Below are positions 1 to 10,200 of a stretch of 35,039 bases of DNA, one piece after another. The stretch is from contig DAHUZP010000060.1 in NCBI GenBank assembly GCA_027306505.1, positions 1 through 35,039 of the forward strand. The letters run 5' to 3'. The notes beneath the pieces are model-generated. The model ran no database searches, was not told the origin of the DNA, and saw nothing but the letters and a program-made list of their open reading frames with translations. The translations under genes were made by a program, and so were the position numbers. The stretch's first letter is position 1. Each line of letters starts with the position of its first letter. This DNA is from Thermoplasmata archaeon (GTDB lineage Archaea > Thermoplasmatota > Thermoplasmata > Lutacidiplasmatales > UBA184).

Positions 1-2032
<2,032 letters not shown>

Positions 2033-2171
2033 CACTCGCCTAGCGTCCAGAATCTGCGTATGCGCGGATCAGCGAACACGAACCCCGTGGTTCGTGTCCT
2101 CCCCACTTCCCCAGCGAGCGCCCCCGCTCGTTGGGTGCATGTGAGCGGTACAGGCAGGACCCGCACCGTTC
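2033..2171 (-). other. 23S rRNA 5' leader with two hairpins
   Basis: This stretch of about 140 bases separates the predicted start of transcription (near 2171) from the mature 23S 5' end. Two strong hairpins are visible: arms 2076-2083 and 2090-2097 (8 perfect pairs, 6-base loop), and arms 2110-2120 and 2125-2135 (11 pairs including one G-T, 4-base loop). They probably take part in folding or processing of the precursor. The long 5'/3' processing stem normal for archaeal 23S cannot be tested because the 3' flank is missing. Confidence 0.6.
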
Positions 2172-2192
2172 CGAAAATCCACTACCCCGTTC

Positions 2193-2200
2193 GTATTTAA
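2193..2200 (-). promoter_or_regulatory. TATA box of the 23S rRNA gene
   Basis: The minus strand reads TTAAATAC here, a good archaeal TATA box and the only strongly AT-rich element between the 23S gene and the surface-protein gene upstream. Standard archaeal spacing of about 26 bases puts transcription start near 2171. The box lies directly downstream of the phased 11-bp array. Confidence 0.7.
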
Positions 2201-2231
2201 CAACTAGCCGCGGCCCGGCTCCACGCGTCCC

Positions 2232-2308
2232 ACCTCGAGCTCTCCTCGAAGCGACCTCGAGCTCTCCTCGAGGCCACCTCGAGGCCACCTCGAGGCCACC
2301 TCGAAGCG
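2232..2308. repeat. Seven-copy 11-bp tandem array upstream of the 23S promoter
   Basis: Seven 11-base units lie end to end: ACCTCGAGCTC, TCCTCGAAGCG, ACCTCGAGCTC, TCCTCGAGGCC, ACCTCGAGGCC, ACCTCGAGGCC, ACCTCGAAGCG. Every unit keeps a TCGA core, at 2235, 2246, 2257, 2268, 2279, 2290 and 2301, a strict 11-bp spacing close to one helical turn. Most cores sit in a CTCGAG or CCTCGAGG palindrome. The array begins about 30 bp upstream of the 23S TATA box and lies wholly in non-coding DNA, so it could be a row of activator sites on one face of the helix. That function is inference. Confidence 0.85.
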
Positions 2309-2381
2309 CGAGGGCCTGGGACACGGGCAAGGGAGACCCGGGGAAGCGGAGCAAAGTGCGGGCCTCTTCGAGGTGCCGCGC

Positions 2382-2399
2382 CGGCCCCCCGAGGGGCCG
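2382..2399 (-). terminator. Possible terminator hairpin of the PQQ/Ig surface-protein gene
   Basis: Immediately after the stop codon of the 1,260-residue gene, arms at 2382-2388 and 2393-2399 form a seven-pair GC hairpin with a 4-base loop. No T-run follows, so it may stabilise the mRNA 3' end rather than terminate transcription. Confidence 0.35.
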
Positions 2400-2400
2400 C

Positions 2401-5400
2401 TCAGTCGTCGTCCTTCTCGGGTGCCTTCGGGCGCGAGGCCTGCTTCAGCCGGCGGGACTTCTCCACGAGCTGCTGGCGGCGTTCCTCGTCCGCCCGCCGA
2501 CGCTCCGCGTCCTCGACCTCGGGGAGACGGTCCGACGCCTTCTCGTCACCGGAGATCCGCATCTCGGTGGGCTGGAGGAGCTTCTTCGGGATCCGCACCA
2601 CGTTCGGATTGACCTCCTCCGGGGTGAGCTGGTCCCCGTAGGGGCTCGCCTCCTCCACGCTGAGGCGCTCCTCCCCTAGCGTCCGCTCGGTCTCCAGGTG
2701 CACGGTCTCCGACGTCGCCTCCGCCCCGCCCGCGCTGAGGCCTTCCGCGCCCTCGCTTCCCCCGGTCGCCCCCTCGGCATGGGTCTCTCCCGCCTGGGCC
2801 GATGGCCCGGAGGTGCCCTCCGACGACGGCCGAGGCTGGCGCCCGTCGGTCATCTCGACCTCGGGAGGGCTCGGGGGTGGGCTCACGAGAGGGGTCGGCG
2901 GACCGGCCGGCTCCTCGCTTTCGAGCGGGGGCGCGGCAACGGCGACAGCGGCGTCTCCCGCGACCGCGTCGACGCCGGGGTTTTCCACGTCCTCGTCGAA
3001 CTCATGGGGAGGGACCGCCCCCTCGGGAGGGGCGCGTTCCGCGGGAGCCCCGGTCGCAGCAGGCTCGGCGACCGCCGCGGGCTTGGGCGAGGAGGGACGC
3101 GACCGCTTGGGCATGCTCCGGGCCGCAGGGCGCCGGTCAGGGCGGAAGAGGGCGATCACGAAGGCCACCAGGAAGAGCAGCATGAGGGCGAAAAGGAGCA
3201 GGCTGAGCGGGGAGAAGGTGCTCCCGCTGGGGGTCGTGGTGCTCTGGGGCGCACTGCTCAGGGTCACCGTGATGTTGGACCACGCCGGGGCGTGTCCCGG
3301 GGCGCTCGCCTGGAGCTCGAGGGTGACCGATTGCCCGGCCGATCCGTTCCAATGCACGGAAAAGGAGGCGGAGCCCGTGCTGGTGCTCTGCAGCGATGCT
3401 GGCGGTCCCACGGTCGTCACGCCCGCTCCCGACTGAACGACCGTCGCGTTGACCCAGGCCCCTGCGACGGCCCCGGCCCGGTCCGAAACGCTCACGACCA
3501 GGGTCGAGCCCGACCCTGGAACGAACGTAGCGGAGGAGAAGGAGGGGGCGAGGGAGAGGGGGACCGGCTCCACCGTGAGGACCAGGGAAGCCCCTGCCCC
3601 CGCGTAGCCGCTGAGCGTCGCGCGTAGCGCGAGCACCACGGTCTCCCTCGCCTCGACCTTGGGGGCCTGGAAGCTGACCGCGCCGGAGAGCCCCTGGGCG
3701 TTGAGGACCGTGGAGGTCGCGCTGAGGGTACCGGTGCCGGCGACGAGAGAGAGGGTGACCGTCGCCCCAGCCGCCGCCGCGGATGGGCCGCCGGAGGCGG
3801 GCGTCGCGGTCCCGGTGAGGTCGATGGGCACGCTCGTTCCGCTCCAGACCGTCCCGGCGATGGACGCGTTCAGGACGAGCGAGCCTTGCCCCGAGGGCCC
3901 GGCGAGGATCGCGATCGCGAGCGAGGAGATCCCCGCCGTCGCAAAGCCCGGGGCCGTCGCCTGGACCAGGGCAAGGACCGCGCCGGGGGTGAGGCTCGCG
4001 GTGAAGTTACAGTAGGCGGTCCCCGCCGCGGACGTCGGAGTGCACGCCGTGAAGGTGCCCAGCCCGGACGGTGTCCCCGTGACCGACACCGTCGCTCCGA
4101 TGACCGGCGGATGGGCCCCGGAGCTCCCGTTCGTGACCTCGACCTCGAACCCCGCGGTCTGGCCGACCGAGACGGTGAGGTTCCTCACCGGCAGGACGGT
4201 CGCGGAGAGCGCGTAGGTCGAAGGGGGAGCGATCACCAGCGCCGTCGCGTTCTGGACCGCGAGGTAGCCCGGGGAGCTGACGTTCGCGAAGAGGAGGACC
4301 CCGGGCGAAGCCGGCGTCGTCGCAGGGGCGGTGTAGGTCGTGAAGAACGTGCCGTTCGACGGCGTGGTCCCGAAGCTCGAGGCGAGGGTCCCCGCGCCCA
4401 CGAGGGTCAGCTGCACCGTCGCTCCGACGACCGGGGAGCCTCCGGGGGAGCGCGCCAGCACGCTCACCACCGTCGAGCCCGAGGGCGCGACCTGGGAGGC
4501 GCCCGTGGTGACCGAGGCCAGGAGCAACCCGGGGGCGGGGACCGGGTCCACCTGCGTCCTCGCCTGCACGATGGACCTCGAGTAGCCGGCGGGCGAGATG
4601 GTCGCCTGCAGGCCACAGTCGAGAGGGGAGGTGATCCCCTGGGGAGGGGTCCAGAAGAACTGAGCGAGCCCGGTCCCGCCGGTGTAGAGGGTGGGCGTGG
4701 CCAGGGAGCCGCCGCACACTTTGAGGTCCACGCGGGCGCCGACGAGGGGGCCGGAGGCGACCCCGGAGTCGTTGAGCGAGAGGACGGTCACGTTGACCGG
4801 GACCTGCACGCCCGAGAGCACCGGGTCCTGCACGGCGAGGGTCGAGGGAGCCGCGGCGAGCGAGAGGGCGTCCAGCGTTCCGCTGGAGGTGAGCACGTAG
4901 ACCATGCTCCCGGCGACCGCTGGAGAAGCGTAGATCGGCTGGCCGGGGAAGCGCAGGTGCCAGACCTCCGCACCCGTGCTCGCGTTCCAGGCATAGAACC
5001 CGCCACCATTGTCGCCGTCGACCACCAGTCCACCCGCGAGGGCGGGCGAAGCGGAGAAGGTCCCGTTGCCGGTGAAGTTCCAATCGGTGTGGACGAAAGG
5101 CCCCGAGGCGCCTAGCCCGAAGGTCGCCCCGGAGAACCACGAGCCGTTGCCGAAGAAGACCTGGGCGTCCGTCCCCCCCGGAAGCGCGCGGACGGCGGGC
5201 GTCGTGTCCACGCCGTGGGCCGTGAGAAGGGTCGCACTGATCGCGACCGAGGTGAGGTTCATGACCAGGAGGGCGCCCGGCCCCGCCTGGCCGACGAACC
5301 CGTAGGGCAAGGCGGAGGCGGTCCCGTTGGTCAGGTTCGCGACGGACATCGATCCATCGACCGTTCCCGTGATCCCGATATTGGAGGAGTAGGCCTGGGT

Positions 5401-6183
5401 GGCCAAGCTGTACACGTCGATCTGCCCGTTGCCATGGTCCGGGATCCAAAGCTGGTCGGTCCCTCCACTCCAAGACAGGGAGGGGGTGGCGAGGAACGCG
5501 GATCCACCCTGGTGGCCACCCCAGTTCCCGCCGCAGCTGGTGGCGGAGATGGGGCCGTAGATGTTACCGGACCCGGTGGCCACGGCGAACGTACCGGACT
5601 TGAGGGGGATCGCCCCCCCGTCCACGGAACCTGGATTGCATGTCCGGAGGAGGGCACCCGTCTGGAGCGAGAAGAGCCCCATCAGGTTCGTCGCCCCGCC
5701 CTGGCTCACGGCGACCTCCATGGGCGCGACGATCGTGGGGGTGGCCACGTAGGGTACCGCGGCGCCCCCGAGGGCGCTGCTGAGATCGATCGACATGATC
5801 GTCACCCCGGTGGTGGCGTTGAGCACCGTGAGGGTGTCTCCGGAGGCGACGATCACCTGCCCCTGGGAGACGATGGGGGAGGCCTGGTAGGGCGCCGGAT
5901 TACTCGCCAGGTTGGGGCCGACCGGCACTTGCGCGCTCCAGAGCACATGGAAGTGAGCGGGGATCGCCCCCTGGGCGACCCCGGCGAGGGAGGTGTTCCC
6001 CTGGAACATCGGCCAGCCCATTGCCCATGGTAGAACTGCCGGCTTCGAACCATAGAGGGCGGGGGGGGGCGGAGCGGCCGCCGCTCCCCCGACAGGCAGG
6101 GCCGTCACCAGGAAAAGGGCCACCAAGACGAGCACCATCGGCGCAACGCGAAGGTCCCAGCCCGATCGCGGGAGGTCGGTCAT
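2401..6183 (-). CDS. Membrane-anchored surface protein: PQQ-like beta-propeller plus Ig-like domains
   Basis: The protein has 1,260 residues. Residues about 14-36 form a hydrophobic export signal. Residues about 50-440 carry repeated blades of the type DxLTVLNATTG and VWHLRFPG, typical of PQQ/BamB-like beta-propellers, starting with a WPMFQGN motif often seen at the start of such propellers. Residues about 440-985 are successive Ig-like domains of roughly 100 residues (pattern P-VxGATVxLTLVG-G), resembling invasin/Big-type folds and rich in Asn-X-Ser/Thr sites. One transmembrane helix (about 988-1012) is followed by RPDRR and a tail of about 245 residues that is Pro/Ala/Glu-rich and ends in a charged, probably helical stretch. 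Most of the protein should therefore be outside with the tail in the cytoplasm. Ligand and role are unknown; adhesion or sensing is inferred. It has the same architecture plan as the giant protein upstream. The start is the ATG before the signal sequence. Confidence 0.88.
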   Translation of the reverse strand: MTDLPRSGWDLRVAPMVLVLVALFLVTALPVGGAAAAPPPPALYGSKPAVLPWAMGWPMFQGNTSLAGVAQGAIPAHFHVLWSAQVPVGPNLASNPAPYQASPIVSQGQVIVASGDTLTVLNATTGVTIMSIDLSSALGGAAVPYVATPTIVAPMEVAVSQGGATNLMGLFSLQTGALLRTCNPGSVDGGAIPLKSGTFAVATGSGNIYGPISATSCGGNWGGHQGGSAFLATPSLSWSGGTDQLWIPDHGNGQIDVYSLATQAYSSNIGITGTVDGSMSVANLTNGTASALPYGFVGQAGPGALLVMNLTSVAISATLLTAHGVDTTPAVRALPGGTDAQVFFGNGSWFSGATFGLGASGPFVHTDWNFTGNGTFSASPALAGGLVVDGDNGGGFYAWNASTGAEVWHLRFPGQPIYASPAVAGSMVYVLTSSGTLDALSLAAAPSTLAVQDPVLSGVQVPVNVTVLSLNDSGVASGPLVGARVDLKVCGGSLATPTLYTGGTGLAQFFWTPPQGITSPLDCGLQATISPAGYSRSIVQARTQVDPVPAPGLLLASVTTGASQVAPSGSTVVSVLARSPGGSPVVGATVQLTLVGAGTLASSFGTTPSNGTFFTTYTAPATTPASPGVLLFANVSSPGYLAVQNATALVIAPPSTYALSATVLPVRNLTVSVGQTAGFEVEVTNGSSGAHPPVIGATVSVTGTPSGLGTFTACTPTSAAGTAYCNFTASLTPGAVLALVQATAPGFATAGISSLAIAILAGPSGQGSLVLNASIAGTVWSGTSVPIDLTGTATPASGGPSAAAAGATVTLSLVAGTGTLSATSTVLNAQGLSGAVSFQAPKVEARETVVLALRATLSGYAGAGASLVLTVEPVPLSLAPSFSSATFVPGSGSTLVVSVSDRAGAVAGAWVNATVVQSGAGVTTVGPPASLQSTSTGSASFSVHWNGSAGQSVTLELQASAPGHAPAWSNITVTLSSAPQSTTTPSGSTFSPLSLLLFALMLLFLVAFVIALFRPDRRPAARSMPKRSRPSSPKPAAVAEPAATGAPAERAPPEGAVPPHEFDEDVENPGVDAVAGDAAVAVAAPPLESEEPAGPPTPLVSPPPSPPEVEMTDGRQPRPSSEGTSGPSAQAGETHAEGATGGSEGAEGLSAGGAEATSETVHLETERTLGEERLSVEEASPYGDQLTPEEVNPNVVRIPKKLLQPTEMRISGDEKASDRLPEVEDAERRRADEERRQQLVEKSRRLKQASRPKAPEKDDD

Positions 6184-6299
6184 TCGTCGGGGAATGGGCT
6201 CAGGGGGATAATCTGGCTTTGCCTATACACGGAAAGCCTTGCCAGAGCCCCTTCCTCCGACCCGCTTGCACGCGCCTGCGGGCCGTCCAAGGCCCCGTC

Positions 6300-7199
6300 T
6301 CAAGAGGGGGCGGGCGCCGGTACGGTCCCCTTCGAGCGGGGCGACGGGGCGGGCATGGGGGGGAGTCCGGGGATGTTCCCCTCCACCACCACGAGACGGC
6401 CTCCGATCTCCCGTACGCGGAGGTAGTGACCGTTCCGTAGCGGGGTCCAGCGCTCCAGGTGCCGGTTGGTGGGCTCGCTCACCACGACGACCCGCGCGGG
6501 CTCGACCTGGTAGCTCATCTCGTAGTAGGGACGCGGAAGTCCACTGAGGCAACTGCCGTGGTCACCCGTGTAGTGACAGAAAGCCCAAAGCTCCCGGGGG
6601 CCCCACGCGAAGAGCAGGTTCAGTCCTCCGTGCGGTCCCTTGCCGGGACGATCGTGGGCGGCCCACACCTGGTGGAGGGCCTCCATGGCTCGGGGGTAGG
6701 CTCGTAGGGGGTCTCCCGTACGGTCCAGGTGGAAGAGGAAGAGCTGCTGGAGGACCTCGGAGTCGTTCAAACCCCGCAGAAGGTCCCGGCGTGCCCCGAG
6801 CAGCGGCATGGTCTCGCGGGGGAGCCCGATCCAGCCGTTGTGGGCAAAGATCCCCTCCTCGGAAAGGAAGGGCTGGGTGTTCTCCAGAGCGACGAGCTGC
6901 TCCCTCGGCAGGCCCATGGGGTTGGACGCCTTGCGCAGGTGCGCGACCACCAGAGGGCCCTTCGACGAACGCGCGGCCTCGATGAACCGGTCCCGCTCCT
7001 GGGGAGCGTAGACGGCCTGGGCACCCTTCTCCACCCTTGGCCGTGGATCGTTCGGCGGGTACCAGGCGATCCCCCATCCCTCCGCCTGCAGCGCCTCCGG
7101 GTCAGCGTTCGCCAAGCGAAGGAACGGGATCTCGTCGTCCAGGAGCCAAGGTCCTGGCGAGCTAGGGGAGAGCGAGATCGACCCGAACAGGCGGCACAC
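6300..7199 (-). CDS. Class II glutamine amidotransferase domain protein (YafJ/EgtC-like)
   Basis: The 299-residue protein starts Met-Cys-Arg-Leu-Phe-Gly, and Cys2 would be the N-terminal nucleophile after Met removal, as in Ntn-type class II amidotransferases. Further family marks are GWGIAWY (41-47), HLRKAS (87-92, substrate-binding region) and HNGWIG (120-125, oxyanion Asn-Gly). There is no synthase domain, so it is a stand-alone glutaminase-type protein of the YafJ/EgtC class. EgtC-type members hydrolyse gamma-glutamyl amides; the substrate here is unknown and no ergothioneine genes are nearby. It lies between two surface-protein genes on the same strand, 54 bp after the giant one and 116 bp before the next. 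A TATA-like box 26 bases before the ATG suggests a leaderless transcript of its own. Confidence 0.9.
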   Translation of the reverse strand: MCRLFGSISLSPSSPGPWLLDDEIPFLRLANADPEALQAEGWGIAWYPPNDPRPRVEKGAQAVYAPQERDRFIEAARSSKGPLVVAHLRKASNPMGLPREQLVALENTQPFLSEEGIFAHNGWIGLPRETMPLLGARRDLLRGLNDSEVLQQLFLFHLDRTGDPLRAYPRAMEALHQVWAAHDRPGKGPHGGLNLLFAWGPRELWAFCHYTGDHGSCLSGLPRPYYEMSYQVEPARVVVVSEPTNRHLERWTPLRNGHYLRVREIGGRLVVVEGNIPGLPPMPAPSPRSKGTVPAPAPS

Positions 7200-7220
7200 G
7201 AACTGGAAGGTCGCCTTGAG

Positions 7221-7228
7221 CTCTAAAC
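7221..7228 (-). promoter_or_regulatory. TATA-like box for the glutamine amidotransferase gene
   Basis: The minus strand reads GTTTAGAG, centred about 26 bases before the ATG at 7199. This is the spacing for a leaderless mRNA. The element is imperfect, but it is the only AT-rich spot in the 54-bp gap. Confidence 0.45.
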
Positions 7229-7253
7229 GTTGGATGCGGCGGGAGTACCGAGC

Positions 7254-10200
7254 TCAGCCCGAGCCGCCCGCCCACTGCAACCCGCAGGTCCGGCACGTAC
7301 CGAACCGGTCGAGGCCGCTGCCGCAGACGAGACAGTGGGTCGTGGACGATCCCGGGGAGGTGGGCACCGGTGTGCCCGAGCCGGTGGTGCGCGTGGGCTT
7401 CCCCTCGTGGGAGGCGGGGGCCTTGGCCGTGGTCGCGACGGGGCCCGGCCCGGGTTCCGACGGCGGCGCTGGAGCGGGTGGGGGAGAGGTGGGGGGCGCA
7501 GGTGTGGAGACCGTGATCGGAGTCGAGAGCGCTGCGAGCGTGCCCTCGAGGCTCGAGGTCCCGCCCCCGCCATCGGAGGGGGCGGCCGGTGGGACGGCGG
7601 GCCCGGACGGCCCTGAGGGTTGGACGGGTGGGGCGGGGGGGGCAGCCGGTGCGACGGATACGGCCTGGGCGGGCCTCTCGGTCGGAGCGGCCTCCACGGG
7701 CGTAGCCGCGGGAGCGGGCGGGGCGGGGACGCCGCTAGGTTCGGAAGGGGCGCCTTTCCCGTCCACGTCGTGGGCGGCGCAGACATAGCACTCGGTGCGC
7801 GCGGTCGGTAACGGCGAGCCGCAGTTCGGGCAGAGCGGAAGCTCCTCCCCTTCCACCGGGAGGTGCTCCGGCTCACCGGTGATCGCGGCCTCCAGCATCT
7901 CCGGGGGCGTCCCTGCCGGGATCACCCCGACCGGCGTCTCTGGAGGAGGAGGCAACGAGGAGGAAGGCGAGACCTCCGTGTCCTGGACCTGGACCTGGGG
8001 CGAAGAGGAAGACTCGCCAGCGGAGCTCCCGGCGACGGCCGCCCCGGCGGCCACGCCGATGCCGATGCCGATGCCGACCGCGGCCTCACCGATGGACGAG
8101 GCAGGAGCGCCCCCTGAGGAGGCTTCGCCGGCTGCGGCCCCGGTCGCCGGGGATCCTTCACCGCTCGAAGGCAGGGAGCCCTCCGGGGCCGGTCCTGAGC
8201 CCTCCTGCGGTCCCTCCCGCGGCTGTGGGCCCTCGCCCACCGTGACCGGTGCGACCTCCTCCTTCGGGGTCGCCGCGCTGGCCTTGCTGGAACCCTCCCC
8301 TCGGGCAGGACGGTCCTCGCCCTCCCCCCCCTTCGGAGCACGGCCTTCCTTGTAGCGGCGGCGCCGGAAGAAGAGCACGACCATCACGAGCCCCAACACG
8401 ATGATGAGCATCAACCCTAGCAGGATCCCGGTGAGGTCCGACCCGCTCGATCGCGTGCCCCCGGGACTCCCGGTCGTGGAGGCCAGCAGGGCGGAGACCT
8501 GGACCGTCGTCGCCGAGGAGGAGGCGCTCGCACCCAGGGCGTCCGTGACCGACACCTGGAAGGAGTAGTTCCCCGAGCCGTGGAACGTGGCGTTGTAGAA
8601 GGCCCCGTGGACGCCGGGGATGACCGTCCCGTTGAGCTTCCAGACGAAGGTGAAGGGCCCCGTCCCTCCGGTGAGGGTCGCGACCAGTCGCACGGTCCAT
8701 CCGACCTTCGCCGAGCTGGTGTTCGAGGAGAGCGAGAGCTGCGGCAAGGCGTTCACGCTGAGGCCGACCGGTGCGCTGGAGGCGCTCGCGCCGAGCCCAT
8801 CCGTCACCACGACCTTCACCTGGTAGTCCCCGGCCTGGGCGGGGGTGAAGATGAGCGAGGTGCCGTTGACCGTAGGGCCCGACCAGACCGCCCCGTTGCG
8901 GGTCCAGGTCCACACATAGCTGAAGGGCCCGACCCCGCCCGCCTCGCTCACGGTGAAGGTGACCGAGCCTCCCACGTCCGCGACGCTGAGGTCCCCGACG
9001 AGCGTAGCCCCGACCGAAGGGGCGACCTGGACCGACGAGCTCGCGCTCACCGAGAGCCCCCCCGCGTCCGAGACCTGCACGGAGACGGTGTGGGGTCCCG
9101 CGGTCGTAGGAGTGTAGCTGAAGGTGGAGGAGGTCGCGCCGCTGACCGCGCTACCGTCCACGGACCACTGGTACAGGTAGGGGGCGCTCCCCCCGCTGGG
9201 GGTCGCGCTGAAGAGCGAGACGGTCCCCGTCTCCCCGATCGAGGGCCCCTGGAGGGCGATGGACATCTGGACGACCCGGAGGCTCACGGTGTTGGAACGG
9301 GAGAGGTGCGAGAGGGCGTCCACGAAGGTGACGTTGACCTGGAAGGTCCCGGTGGAGGGGGAGGAGAAGACGAAGGTCGTGCCGGAGGCGCCGGTCCTCA
9401 GGACCCCGTTCACGTACCAGGCGAGGGTCCCCGGTGGCGCCCCGCCGAAGGGTACGGCCGTGAGGGTGAGGGACGCCCCGACCGCGACCTCCCCGGGCGA
9501 GGTGGGGGTGAGAGCGACCGAGGGCGAGGGGTAGACCGTGACCGTGACGTTCGACCAGACCGTGTTGTGCGCCGCGTCGATCACGGTGACCCCGACGCGG
9601 TAGCTCCCGGCCCCCGCCGGGACGAAGGCGTACGCGGTCGAGGTCGCCCCGCTGACCGCGCTCCCGTTCACGTACCATTGGTAGACGTAGGACCCCTGGC
9701 CGCCGAGGGCGCTCGCGGCGAAGGGCTGGGACATGCCAGGATCTAGGGTCGCGGAGCCGGGGGAGACGGAGACCGTCAGGGGAGGCACCACGACGACCGT
9801 CGAGTTCGCCGTCGCCTGGGCCGCGGGGACCCCGGAGTCGGTCACCTGGAACTCGATCGCGTCGGTCCCGACACCGGTCGGGGTGAACCGGTAGGAGGAG
9901 CAGCTGGTGGCCCCCGGGACCGCGGTCCCGTTGAGGTACCACTGGCAGGCGAAGGGCGCGGTGCCGCCGTTCACGGTCGCGCTCAGCGTGATCGCTTGCC
10001 CGACGTCCACGGAGGAGCTGCCAGGAGACTCGGTCGCGGTGGGGAGGTTGGAGACGACGACGGAGAGGACCGAGGAGGACCCGGTGCCGGAGAGCGAGTC
10101 GGTCACCGTCGCGTTCACGGTGAGCGTTCCGACGATGCTCGTGGTGTAGCTGATGGAGGTGCAACTCGACCCGCTCTGGAGGAGGCCGCCCACGTACCAG

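Noticed and set aside
4007..5473. 488-codon open frame on minus inside the PQQ/Ig surface-protein gene
   Set aside because: It is a shifted frame of the real gene, Arg/Gly/Pro-rich without motifs. The main frame has signal, blades and anchor.
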